Below, in pieces: positions 12,890 to 25,900 of a stretch of DNA of 64,000 nucleotides. The notes under the pieces were generated by a model. The model worked only from the letters and a program-made list of their open reading frames with translations, searched no databases and was not told the DNA's origin. Each line of letters begins with the position of its first letter. Positions within the stretch are counted from its first letter, which is position 1. Origin of the DNA: Pseudoips prasinana (lineage: Eukaryota; Arthropoda; Insecta; Lepidoptera; Nolidae); NCBI GenBank assembly GCA_951640165.1, contig OX621252.1, positions 24,263,934 to 24,327,933 of the forward strand, written 5' to 3'. Made by a program: the position numbers and the translations under genes.

Positions 12890-13075
12890 CTAGTTAATTT
12901 AATCCCTGTGTCGCGGGGTACTTTACAAACATATAATAGACGGACTGAAATAACATCGAGACTCGCACAATTATTTATGGATTACACAAATAGTTGTGCG
13001 GTGCGCGACCGGAACCGGTGACACGAAGAGGCGAGGCGACTGTCTTAGCCGCTGCACCACACGAGCTGCAGTCAT
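12890..13075 (-). repeat. tRNA-derived SINE family C, reversed
   Basis: TAATCCCTGTGTCGCGGGGT at the tail side and GCGACTGTCTTAGCCGCTGC at the head side. Confidence 0.7.
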
Positions 13076-13225
13076 CTTTTTGGTATGTATTTTACGTAGT
13101 TTCTCCGTTATTTGAGAACTAATTTACATATTTATTTTTTAATCAATATATTTTCGGAATATTCCCATATAATTTTTTGTTGAAATCGATCGTTCTTGAT
13201 GAAAGTTATTCTCGCTTGTTTGTTT

Positions 13226-13473
13226 AAAATAATTATTAAAGCCAAATTGTGTAGCAGTAAAAGTGCTTGGGATTTAGTTGTTCTGAGTCAACACACATGA
13301 TTGTAATTAATCCTAAGTATATATTATTAAAAAAAAAAAAAGATTCCTACTGAGTTTTCTGGCAGTGTTTCTCAGTAGCTGCCACGTCATGCACTGCACG
13401 GTAAGGTAAAAAGAAATAACGACTCCCCATAAATGTAATATTTTTACGGAATAAATGATTTTTGACTTTGACT
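13226..13473 (+). mobile_element. LINE 3' end, same family as 26734-27503
   Basis: Begins in the last RT codons (ATTATTAAAGCCAAATTGTG) with a small internal deletion, then carries the same 3' UTR (CTACTGAGTTTTCTGGCAGT) and the TTTGACTTTGACTG tail. Confidence 0.8.
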
Positions 13474-13875
13474 GTACTATTGTTGACAGCCCTATGCCCC
13501 AAGAAGGTCGCCATGGCCGTCTTGAGTGGTCACAGCACCGCTAATGTGACTCAAAGAGCTTTCAGCCGACCAGACGCATACCACCCCTCTATAATGAATT
13601 AATTTTCTTACCCTTGTAACCGATCGGCGGGACGGTGTAATTTAATGTAAGTCAAATAAATCTAGTGGGATTTATTGTGAGTTTAATTATTTTAAGTAGA
13701 GATCAATTGGAGACTTTATAATAATAATATAACTTTACAGACAACAAGGCATGTTGTCATAGACTCAAATAGTTAGTGGCCGCCCGAGGTCGTACGTTCG
13801 ATCCCAACCCAGGACAATTCTTTTTGTGGTGAACACGATTATTTTTTCTGTGTCTGTTTGTAATTGTCTGTTTGA

Positions 13876-14130
13876 CGGTCACCGTAGCCTAGTTGGTAGT
13901 GCTCCTGCCTACGACGCTGGTGGTCCTGTGTTCGAATCCCGGTAAGTGCAAATATTTGTGTGATGAGCACGAATATTGGTTTCACGAGTCATGGACGTTT
14001 ACTATGTATTTAAGTATTTATCCATCTATATAAGTTTGTATATCGTCGCCTGGTACCCATAGTACAAGCTTTGCTAAGTTTGGAGCTGGGATGATCTGTG
14101 TGACATTGTCCCTAGATATTATTATTATTA
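13876..14130 (+). repeat. tRNA-derived SINE family A, full-length copy inside family B
   Basis: GGTCACCGTAGCCTAGTTGG (A-box) and GTTCGAATCCC (B-box) begin a 255-bp unit ending GACATTGTCCCTAGATATTA. It follows a family B head at 13755-13875 whose tail may resume at 14425. Confidence 0.85.
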
Positions 14131-14164
14131 TTAATTTATTTTTTATTCATATGTGTATCGGACT

Positions 14165-14395
14165 GTATTACTGTGTGGTGATGGCATAGAATATCATCAC
14201 CCAATCTCATCCCATGAGGGCGTAGAAATCGTCCGAGGTAATACCTAACAGAGAACGGGCGTTTTTTTGTGAACTATGACCATCAAACTGCGATCGCCAA
14301 CCCGTCTGCCAAGCGTGGCGATTATGGCATATACCGCCATTCTTTGGGGAGGCTTTTGTCTAGCTGCGGACGTACTTTGGTGGATATGATGATAA
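14165..14395 (-). repeat. GTCCACTGCTGGACAA-type SINE, subtype 1, reversed
   Basis: CCCAATCTCATCCCATGAGG and GCGATCGCCAACCCGTCTGC, the complement of the 6805 copy. Confidence 0.7.
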
Positions 14396-15053
14396 TATAT
14401 TGTATCTAGAAATACATAAGTATGTTTATCAGTTTTCTGGTTACCGTAGTCCAGGCTCTGCCTAGTTTGGGATCCAATGGCAGTGTTTTAGTTGTTCCAA
14501 GATATTTATTATCATTATTATATTTGTAGGTCAGTAGAAACCAGTAGGTCAATTATTAGGTGTACATAAGATCATTGAATGCCCTACAAGTACAATTGAA
14601 TAATATTTTCAGGATGTTGGCCTGCTTTGTTTTTTTAGTACCTTGTGGATGTTTGCAGAAGCATCTACGGATAATTTCCACGCCATCATCAACCGTATTA
14701 TGAAACAGTCCCAACGATAGTAAAAGAGAGCTTCACTTATCCTTTCTTAAAGAAGTTCATGAGGAGACTGATTAATTAAAAGATGTGATGGATAATGCTG
14801 TCCTCCCGACCGAATTTCGGCCACGGCGGCCATATTTTTTTAAAAGGACATTTGGGGCGTGATCTACTATCGATATCGAAGCCAAAATTATAGCTTTTAG
14901 AATTTTCGTCTGTTTGTCTGTATATATGTCCGGGCTAAACTCAAAAAATACAGCATGGATTTACTTCAAATTTAGCATGAATATTACTAAGAGGTCGGGT
15001 CAACATATAGGCTACATACTATCACGCTATCATCTACGGGGGAGGGGCTGTAA

Positions 15054-15362
15054 TCTATACAAATAAATAAAATTGGAGTGTCTCTTTGTAATATTGAAAT
15101 AACCGGTTTTTACTACATAAATATGAATATATATACGGTACATACACCAAAATAACATTTTTTTAAATTTTTGTCTGTCTGTCTGTTTGTTCCGGCTAAT
15201 CTCTGAAACGGCTGGACCGATTTTGACGGGATTTTTATTAGCAGGTAGCTGATGTAATAAGGAGTAACTTAGGCTACTTTTATTTTAGAAAAAGTCTTTT
15301 ATTTTACAAAAAAACACGGAATAAACTAATTAACACGCGGACGAAGTCGCGGGGTCAGCTAG
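15054..15362 (+). mobile_element. Non-autonomous Helitron, copy 1
   Basis: 309 bp from TCTATACAAATAAATAAAAT to GGGGTCAGCTAG, inserted between A and T. Closely matches 44895-45198. Confidence 0.8.
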
Positions 15363-15606
15363 TAATTTATAAAGTTTAACGCGGGAAATACCACAGGGAA
15401 CTTCTAGTAGCGTAATAAAATAAAAAGTATTTATACTTATTACATTTTTTTCTTTTACTTACTTATATATATAGGTAGAACAAGCCATTATATTTCCTGT
15501 TTAAAAGTTACTAGGTACTACTACAGCTGTTTACAATTTAAAGTATTATATAATAATAGGTAAGTATAAGTATACTATAACTCTCGTGTATGTCATCTAT
15601 ATAAAT

Positions 15607-15770
15607 ATCATCAATATCATCATCATGCTAGTCGAATCACGTCCACTTGACAAGAGTCTCCTACAAAAATGGAGGATAGGCCATAATCGCAACGCTTGGC
15701 ATACGGGTTGGCGGTCGCAGTATGTTGGTCACAGTTCACAGAGTGGCATGGCAGTGGCAGTGGTATTATA
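15607..15770 (+). repeat. GTCCACTGCTGGACAA-type SINE, subtype 1, partial
   Basis: TCATCAATATCATCATCATG then GGATAGGCCATAATCGCAAC and ACGGGTTGGCGGTCGCAGTA. Confidence 0.65.
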
Positions 15771-16508
15771 ATATGATAATTATGAATTAATCTTACTTCA
15801 GAACAATAATTACATATTATTTCTATCGCGAATCTTAATAAAAAATATTAATATTTACAATACTGACTACGCCATCTATCGGCCAATAGACAAACATTTT
15901 TTATTCAGTACCATCTATGAGGGAGAGGCTGTAACTTATACAGTCAGTTTACTTTGTTTTTAATTTTTACTTATATGGTAATAGCTGATATATATTTATA
16001 AATTATTATTTCTTTGTATTTAATACGGTCCATCAACAATAATTGTATATATTAATTATTTATTACCAATAAACGTTTTCTTTTTCGGAAATATTGCCAT
16101 CTGTTATCGAATAGCACAAAATATAATTTCACTTCTAAAGATATTATCCTTCTTTTATGATCGTGAAGTCTATCATAAACATTGGCGCAATGAAAGCTAT
16201 AAAATGACAGAAAACAAATTATATAACTTCATATTGAAAACCAGTATGTCACAAGAATTTTATTTTTAATATTTAATTAAATTGTGACAACAAATAATAA
16301 GTATACCATAATTCTTTTTTCATGGAAGCATCAATATGTTGGGAAGACGATTAATACAAGCTATTTTAGTATGTTATTACTTATTGGAGTACCTAATCAC
16401 CACTTGATAATTGATTTGACGTTGAAGCATCAGCTGATAGGCTCAGTAGGCAATTATTATGATAGCTTAACTGATATTTTAGATGAAAAATAATGCTATT
16501 TTTTACAG

Positions 16509-16606
16509 CTTATTCGAGGGAAGCCAACAACCGTATATTGTAATGTTCGTGCTAAGAATATTTGGTGCGCAGAACCCCTCAGTGACCTTTCTGCCCAAAG
16601 TGTTAG
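16509..16606 (+). CDS. DLST: DLST exon (N-terminal mitochondrial region)
   Basis: 98 nt between a ttttttacag acceptor and a gtaagt donor. In the frame that joins the next exon it encodes a basic, Arg/Ser/Ala-containing stretch (VRAKNIW..SAQSV) that suits a mitochondrial presequence. It begins in phase 0 and ends in phase 2; the split codon with the next exon reads AGA. The upstream frame is closed by a TAA, so this is not the first exon. This part of DLST is poorly conserved, so the call rests on splice sites and phase. Confidence 0.6.
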
Positions 16607-16855
16607 GTAAGTCTTAATGTATCTAATCATATTTCTTAGTAGCTTAAGTACATAATTATGAAATACTAAACCAGATATTTAATAACACAATTTCAGCTTG
16701 TTTGGTAGCTATAATAAAGATCATTGGAGATAAAGAGCACACTTTCCTGTTTCCAGGGTTGGGCAGTATTTGAATTACTTGTAATTAAAATACGTAATTG
16801 AAATACAAATACATATTTGGTATTTCTATTTCAATTACTACCTTAGAATTATATA

Positions 16856-16903
<48 letters not shown>

Positions 16904-19900
16904 TAGACACTAGGGAGAGAGACTTATATTTGCCTTGGCACCTCAGATGTGCAGTCTTTTGGCCACTACAGATATGAATAATTTCATCAAAGCTTCTCGT
17001 GTTAGCAGGGTTCACTATTCAGCATTTGCTAAATGTACTTGAGGAATTTTACTCTCATTGTATTTAATTCTCATATATATACTCCATATTGGTGTCATGC
17101 TACCACCTAGTTATAAAATGCGTTGGTTGCCAGAAAGCATCACAGCAGATGCGAGGCTAAGAATTCAAAATCTTGCCATTCATGCCTTAGAAACTAATTA
17201 CAAAAAACTTGAAATAATGACAGGAAGCAGGAGTAGGACCACTAGTAAAGAAAATTATGATTTTATTGTTTTTGAGAACCGAGACTGTGATCATCAGATC
17301 ATGCAGATATCTAAAATGGAGATAGAATTGGTTAGCATCCTAAAAGATAGAAGCAAAGAGCTTTTAATTATTGAGAGCTATACAAATATTTTAAAAAATG
17401 TGTTCATACAATTTAACACAAGTTTGTGCTCATCAGAACCTGTAGAAAGATTGTTTTCTTTAGCAGGTTTTATTCACTCTCCAACAAGAGGCTGGTTTTC
17501 TGACAGTACATTTAAATATCTAGTGTTCATGAAACTTTGGTTTTGTTGAATAATTAATCTTGTTTCCTCTACTTTTCAGCCCGTGCTGGTCTAGATTACG
17601 TATTTTGTATCTTGTAATTTGTATTTTGTATTGCAATTAAACATAGCTTAAATACTGTATTTTGTATTTTATCTTACTTAAATGTGTATTTCGTATTTTA
17701 AATTACTTGCGATAGAGTATTTTGTAATTTGTATTTCAATTAAAGCAAAGCATGTATTTTCCTCTGCTTTTATTTAAGACAGTTTTCTGTTTCTGAATAT
17801 TAAGCTCGCCTTTTTTAGTGCTAACATTGCCCCCAAATCTATGCAGTAGGAACTAATTTTAAAATCATTACAAGTCTCTCTAACATAGTTCTTATGAAAA
17901 GGAGATTTAGTTTGGCGTGAAATACTGATTAAAAATAAGCGAGACCTTAGAACCTGTCGAGCAATTATTAGTCCGGTGCGCGTAATATCGCGCAGTATTA
18001 ACAGCTTGACAGTTCTGTGTATGCACTGTTCTTTTCATTCGAGCTATGTTAGAGAGATATGTAATGACATTTAAATTAGTTTAGTGGTGTAAAAAGCAGA
18101 ATCGCCAACATTATAATATACTTAATTGAAAATTAATAATTACAATTTAGAATTTCCATCCAAGGCCAATATTAGTAATAGCGCTTATAGCTAGACACTC
18201 TCTCCGGTCCGTAAGTGATCGGCGAGGTTAAGCAACTAGGCTCGCGGTCAGTCCATAGATGGGTAACCGCCAAAGTGGTTTTATTTCTGAGCATCTCCAT
18301 GCTGAGGAGGGCACGCTAATCTGTCGGTCCCGGTTGTAGCCATTAGTCAACAGTCGTTAAGAGTTCTTCAAGCCGCCCATTAGGCCTCACGGTCTTCAGA
18401 AAGCTAAGAAAGTTCTTGACCTTGTCCCATTTATTTTTATAGATATCAAAATCATACGATACCACTCCGGGCACACTACCTCTACCCGTTGTCTATACAC
18501 ACCAGTGCCGTATCAAGAGCGATCGAGGACGTAAAAGCTCCCACATTCCCCGACTCTGTCACTACTGGAGATGCCAAGTGAGATATACATTTCCTTATCA
18601 TTAATCTGTGAAAGCATCACGAACACCCATTCAAAATCTACGTGGTATCTATTATTGGTACACACGGCTACATATCAAGCTATACATTTGCAGTATAAGC
18701 TGATCTCGCGTTATATAGGATTTCCATACAATGTTTTTCATAAAGATACATTACATTTAAAATAACAATTGCGGATTATTTTTTTAGCGCATTATAAGCC
18801 GTTCTATTTATTATTACATTATTCTTATTCTATTTTATAATATTAATTATTGTTAATTAAACGAAACGAAACCGAAACCGAAACTGAAACCCAAATCCAA
18901 ACCCAAACCCAAAAAGAGATACACCAGGTCGTCGGGCAGCAGCAACACCTGTGTTCTAGCCACTACCTAACTGCGGTCACCAACTACGCTACGCGGCTAC
19001 GGTGGAAGGGTATCGCCCAATTAACTAACTAAGCCCTAGAAACCTCTGGGTAATCCTAAACAGTAGCAATATCGTTATTTTGCTTTACGAGAGAGACTGG
19101 GGAAGAATCTACCTTGCAGAATACACTCCAGGGTAAATAATGTTAATATTGTAATCTCTCACGATAAAGTATTACGTTTATATATCGTTTTTTTTTGTGA
19201 TTTACCCACGTCCTGCCGAGGGCCCGCTTGCACTCCAATTTAGCCGACTACTTCCACTGTTTAAATGATCAGTGCCTCTATCACGAGTTCCTGCAGTTTA
19301 CTTACTCGATCACACGTACAGTTTCGTCCCATACATTGAGCACCAGAGTTTTAGTTCTTAATAGTTTCCGCGAGAGGCGCTGGTGCTCAATGTATGGGAG
19401 GAAACTGTACGTGTGATCGAGTAAGTAAACTGCAGGAACTCGTGCTAGAGTCACAGGCGAAGTCTCTACAAATTGTATGTTTAAATTGTGGTGTGTTATA
19501 TTAACACACCTTTAGTTCACACATCACTGCCTGATTTAGAAGACTGCTTGACATAGGCATCCTCTAAAGGTTTTATAATGTTGCCATTTGGAGGGGTTTG
19601 CCGTAATCCCCGCTAAGATATTGGTAAAAACGTAAATGGAACAGAGTGAATGGGGCACTACATGACTTTATCAAAGGCATGTCTCAAAAAAGGTTGGGCG
19701 GACCGAGCACGATAGCGTGTTAGATTACATTAAAGTTGGCAAATTTAATGTATGGAAGTGAAAGTTGGGTATGGCAGGAAAAGAGTGAAATCAGAGGAAA
19801 TGGGAGCTCTGAGAAGTATGAGTGGTGTGACTTCGAAGGACAGAATACGAAATACTAATGTAAGAGACCGTTGTGGTGTGAAAGAGGATGTAGTCACAAA

Positions 19901-22900
19901 GATTGAAAAAGGTATGCTAAGACAGTTTGGGCATTTAGAAAGGATGAATAAAAGAAGATTGACAAAAGAAGTATACTGGCCTGTATGGATGGTACAACCG
20001 GAATGGGAAGACCTAGTAGAACATTCTCCGACCAAATCCGAGATGTTCTCAAGAAAGACCAGGTCAGAAGTACCCCAAACCGGCGAGCATGTATCAAGAA
20101 TATAATAATAGGAAACGGGGCAAAAGAGGTGTGCAAAGATCGTGATTCTTAAATGGAAATCAGTTGTCTCTGCACACTCCTCTGAGAAACAAGCGTGGGT
20201 CTATGTATGTATGTAATTCATACATATAATAATATTTAATTCGTACCTTAATATAGACATAACCATTCAGACAAAATGTAGTAAAAATAAAGCTAAAATT
20301 TAAAATTTCGATAATTAAACCTACACATGATCCTTGACAATAACTTACTAGCTAAATATCGTTACTATTATAAAATAAATCTTATTGTACATTTTTTCCT
20401 ACAATCCATGTACCTAAATATCTATATGTACCTAGAAATTATTATAAATTAATTATATATTACTACAAACATGTTTTGACTATTTACAAGCGCTTTTTTA
20501 AAGTCTACGTGAATAAAAACCTTTTTTATTTTATTTATTATTTAAAAAAAACCGTAGATTTAAATAATCTATACCCGTACCTTGAAATAATGATGTATAG
20601 TTAACTATATTAGTACATATAAACGTGTTCTAACTATCGACCAGCTTTTTTTATTTATATATATTATTTTCAACCAGGCTGATAAAAAAGGAGGGCGATC
20701 CAGTAGCAATGGATGAGGTGGTGATGGAAATAGAAACAGACAAGACTGCGTTGCCAGTGATGTCTCCGGGACATGGAAAAATTGTCAAGTTCCTTGTCAA
20801 GAATGGAGATGCTGTGAAGTCCCAGCAACCCCTGTTTCAGGTAACGATATGATAGCTCTCTATTGGTCATGCCTAGGTCTAGCGGTATCTTGTTCAACCG
20901 CAGACAAAAAGTCCAGGGTTCTAATCTCATGTCGAGCCACAAAGTAACTATAAGAACATTTCTGAGTATCATCCAGGAGTCTTCAAATTGGAGCCGTCGA
21001 TCATTTACAGACGCCAGCACATCCAGCTACTCCAATCTGTCATGTTTCTTTTATAGATTTTCAACTTTATCACATAACCATAAGGTTCACTTTCAATTTT
21101 CAATTGGGGTAGCTTGATGTGCTGGCCATTTCCCGGTTGGGCCTTCCAGCCCTTTCATCGGAACATGTGAGTGAGGGAGAAAATGAACCTGTGTATTGGT
21201 GGCTAATGCAATGGCTAATGTCCATTGGGAGGGCATTTTTACGGCCGGTTGCAAAGTTACGTACATTCGATTACTATTCTTCACCAACTTCAGTTGTTAT
21301 AACTTGACGACAACATGCCTTTAGTTGTACAGACAGTCGATAGCTGGTTGTCAGAACATTTTTATCATATGACGGGCCTGTTGGCGTGGTTGGAAAATGC
21401 TTGCTTTTCACGCCGGAGGTCGTGGGTTCGATCACTACCCAGGACAGATATTTGTGTGCATGAACATGTCTGATTGTCCCGAATCTGGGTGTAATCTATA
21501 TTATACAAAAATCAATGCCACTTTTCGTTGTAATGTTATAACTCAACAACGCCTTTACCGAATTGGCTAATTTTGGTCTTGAATTATTCGTGGAAGTCCA
21601 GGGAAGGTTTGTACGTAGAGAAAATAAAAAAGTCTTGAAAAAGTGTAAAATCAACATCTTTTAGCAATTTAAAATATTTTTGAAGTTATACTTCTTTTGG
21701 CGCGATGGAGAAAAATGATTAGAGTGAATTTTTACGATGCGCGCGCACACCGACACCAAAAAATTTAACAGCATGAAGTTAGTTCTAGGTGGTATGAGAG
21801 TGAATTTTTACGATGCGCGCGCATCGTAAAAATAGCAGCATGACGTTAGTTCTAGGTGGTATGAAAATTGATAACTATGTTCAAGTTGTATATTAAGAAG
21901 TATAACTTCTAACGCGTGTACATAATTACACACAAGTTTTTTTTTTTTGTTTGAATAAATGAACTTAATAATCATTTTTATTTTATTACTATGCCTTATA
22001 CGTAGTGAAGCACGTACCGGGCCGCTAGTTATCTTTATAAGTATGTATTTGCAAAAGAAAAGTAGTATATGTAAATATGTAGTATATCAGTTATCTGGTT
22101 TCCATAGTACAAGCTCTGCTTAGTTTGGGATTAGATGACCGTGTGTAAATAATATCCCAGGATATTACTAAATTATTATTATATGAAACAGACGAGTCGA
22201 GGTCAACTTAACACTTGTGCTTTCAGGTAGATGTGACAGGCGTGGCACCAGCTGCGGCTCCAGCTCCAGCAAAGGCGGCACCAGCACGGGCTGCCGTGCC
22301 AGCAGCAGCGGCAGCGGCTCCAGCGCGGGCAGCTGCTCCGGCTGCTGCACCCATTATCACAGCAGCGAAGAAAGGTGCAGCTGGACCCACGGTAATTATA
22401 TTTCTATGTCCTTTTTAGGGTTCCGTACCCAAACGGGACCCTATTACTAAGACGTCGCTGTCTGTCTGTCTGTCCGTCTGTCACAGATGATGTATTTCTG
22501 TTGCCCCTAAAAACATAATAAAATAAATCTTTAAGCGGGCACCCATACAACAAACGTGAATTTTAACGTTTTTATGGATAATGGTACGGAACTCTTCGTG
22601 CGCGAGTCCTACTCGCACTTGCCCGGTTTTTTTTTACGTGTTGGGAATACTCAAATCGTATGTCAAATGTATGTTAATACCAGAATAAAAGAAAAGAAAG
22701 GCTGATGAGAAGGGCATACAATATTCTAAATGCAAAAATTTACATTAGATTGTTCCAGAATAAAAAAGAGATGGTGTGAATTTCACGAATGAAAAGAAAG
22801 AGTTAAGTAGATCCGAATTTTGGTTACGCCCACTCTCAACAGTGACCAGCCAACTAGTCAGGACATATTGTAGTGCACAAGTGGTTACTATCCATAACGC

Positions 22901-25900
22901 TTTACCTTTCTTAATCCGATATAGTAGGAGAGCTGGCACGCATTTTTGGGTAGGTATTTGAGGCAAGCTGAAAACTTGTCCTATAACTCTTCAGACACAC
23001 CCCAACACGGAACTGCAGACTTGGCAGGCGGGTAGCGGGTCTAATCCAACATCTAAATTTTTGAACTTTTTTTTTTAACCAAATAATGTATTTGAGGCAA
23101 GCTGAAATTTTGATATGTTGTAGTTTAATGTTTATACAATACAAAAAAAAAGACAGGCGATTCTGTCGGGTCTTTAGCACTGCCAGGCGTGTGCAAAAAT
23201 ATTTTGCAAAAAATCGGAAAAATGTATTTGAGGCAACTTGAAATTTTGACAGAATGTTATTTATGTATTGTATAAACATTAAACTACAACATATCAAAAT
23301 TTCAGCTTGCCTCAAATTCATTTTTTGGATAAAAAAAAATTCAAAAATTTAGGGGTTGGTTTAGACCCGCTACCCGCCAGCCAGGTCTGCAGTTCCGTGT
23401 TGGGGTGTGTCTGAAGAGCTAGGACAAGTTTTCAGCTTGCCTCAAATACCTACCCAAAAATGCGTGCCAGCTCTTGGACTAATACTATCTTTAACTAAGT
23501 ACAACGTCTGCACCATCATCTTTTTCTAATAAATTCTGGTCCATCCAACGTGAATCAGTTGCCTGAAAGGGTACTGACGGCCTTCATCATCATCATATTA
23601 GCCGAAAGAAGCCCACCGCTGGCAAAGATCTCCACATTGCCGGTCTAGCGCTACCCGCATCCAGCGGCTTCCAGCAACCCTCGCAAGATCATCGGTCCAT
23701 CTTTTAGGTGGCCTGCTGGCGCTGCGTCTTCGGTTCGTGGTCGCCACTCGAGAACCTTTCTGCCCCAGCGGCCTTGGGTCAATTATTATACATATTGTGC
23801 CGTTTATATTTCTTAGCGTACTCTTACTTCTTCAGATTGAACAGTACTTGACTTGATTGGTCCAACGGCTCAAGGTAGACAGGCACACAGACTGACGGCA
23901 TCAGACCAACAGCTTTATGACCCTGGATTGCGACACTAAGCTTTCGTTGGCAGAACATTCCTCAATAGCCTAATGGGTGCGATGGAACCTATCAATTAAA
24001 TTTGCACTCTTTGCACGAATCAGATGATTACTTGCGCCCATCGCCTATTTTTGATGGATAATCACATTTGGTCATCTAAAGTTGGACTAGCAACAAATGT
24101 GCATTTTGATCATCGTCATGTCAGTCGAAAGACGTCCACTAATAGGCAAAAGCCGTCTCCAAAGATGTCCACATGGTCTGGTTTTGTAATACCCACATTC
24201 AGCAGCTTTCCGCAGCTCTAACAAGATCGGAGGTGCAATGGTCGATCATACCTACCAAAATAAAAAAGAAATTAATTATTATTAGTCTGACAAATAGGTA
24301 TGCAGTATACTTTCATGCAACTTCATTTGTTTAGATTGCAGCATTAAGGATAGCCGATCCCACGAAGGCAATATCTGGGACTCGCACGGAACACCCGGTC
24401 CCTATGAACAAGATGCGCGTGCGCATCGCGCAACGGTTGAAGGAGGCGCAGAATACTACCGCTATGCTGACCACCTTCAATGAATGTGACATGAGGTTCT
24501 GAGACTTCTCAGTATTCTTTATTTTATGTTGTTTTACGACAAAAAGCATTTCCATAAATTAATTTTGATATATTTCTTGTATTGCCAGTAAAAACATTTG
24601 CCCTTCCAACTATAATTACATTTTCTGCACCACAATTCCACTCTACTTATAAAATGACGTTTTTGAATGCCTTGCAATTTGGTGCTCAAAGAAGGTGGAC
24701 AATTATTTCAAACATCTCTAATTTTAAGAGTTTAATCACTTAAGGGCCATATAATCAGACCGTCAAACCTGCAGGGTTTCATTAGTTTTTTCTTCGTTAT
24801 CATGCCAAAGTACGTCCACTGCTGGACAAAAGCCTCCCCAAAGAATGGGGGGATATGCTATAATCTTCACGCTTGACAGACGGGTTGGCGATCGCAGTTA
24901 GATGGTCATAGTTCACAGAAAAACGCTGCTGCCCATTCTCTGGTAGGTCTCGGTCGATTTCTACGCCCCCCACAGGATGAGATGGGGTGATGATATTCTA
25001 GGCCGTCACCTAGTTTTTTAATCCAAGATATCGATTGAATACTCTCTTCAACATTTAAATTATATGAAATCATTTACAGTAAACTGATGGCGTTCAGGAA
25101 AGCAAATTTGAAGATGTTTGTTGAGAAATACGGCGTGAAACTATCGTTCATGTCTCCGTTCCTGAAGGCAGCGGCAAATGCGCTCATAGACCAGCCCGTT
25201 ATCAACGGAGTTATTCAGGGGAATGACATTATTTACAGGTACCTACTTGTTGGATATTTATTGTGCCGTAGTTTTAATTATTTATGTATTATAGTCTAAT
25301 GGTTACAACGTTGGACTGAGGCAGAATTTTGGCACAAGGCGCGCAGCACTGGCTTTTCAAATTGTATATTAAAAATGTATTATCTGGTACACACGGCTAC
25401 ATATCAAGCTATACATTTTCAATATAAGCTGACCTGTCATTGTATGGAAATCCTATACAACGCGGGATCAGTTTATACTGGAAATGTATAGCTTGATGTG
25501 CAGCCGTGTGTACGTAAAACGTTGAAGTAAAACATGGAGAATTGTTCTTGATAGCATCTGAAGTCTAAACCGCACAAGGCCAGCATGGTGGACTATGGTC
25601 TATGCCCTCTCATTATTAGAGGAGGCCCTGTGCGGTTTAGAAGACTTCATATGCTATCAAGAACATTTTTCCATATTTTTCATGGATTCATAACATTTTG
25701 TAAGCACCTTATAGTTATTTGTACATTTTTATTTGAATCTTATGCTACTAAATGTATATCTAGGAATTTTTATAAAAAATAGGAATTGACATTATTGTAT
25801 AATAATATTTGCATGACCATGTATGGCTAAGTATTAAGGACCCTATTATATTTAAGATCTGCTTTGTACCAACCCTTATTGCAAATAAATGATTATGATT

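Larger units (their letters stand above)
16754..17780 (+). mobile_element. hAT-type element, internally deleted, in DLST intron
   Basis: A fragment at 17058-17549 encodes 163 residues whose end reads [20 protein letters not shown], the C-terminal dimerisation region of hAT transposases. It is flanked by sequences rich in GTATTT and AAATAC words that look like long subterminal inverted repeats: left from CAGGGTTGGGCAGTATTTG at 16754, right ending near 17767 with its complement-type words. The catalytic region is missing. A TA microsatellite lies inside. The right end and any 8-bp duplication are not resolved. Confidence 0.7.

Noticed and set aside
13876..13945. Possible tRNA gene
   Set aside because: A- and B-boxes are present but the sequence is the head of a SINE that recurs with the same body and tail at three other places; no foldable acceptor stem was seen.
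16785..17015. 76-codon minus-strand ORF
   Set aside because: It is mostly a Tyr/Ile run produced by the TA microsatellite.
16754..17790. 8-bp duplication (CTGTTTC at both sides) for the hAT element
   Set aside because: Only seven bases match and the right copy does not abut a CAG-type terminus.
22911..23321. 136-codon minus-strand ORF
   Set aside because: It lies wholly inside the intronic foldback and shows no domain.
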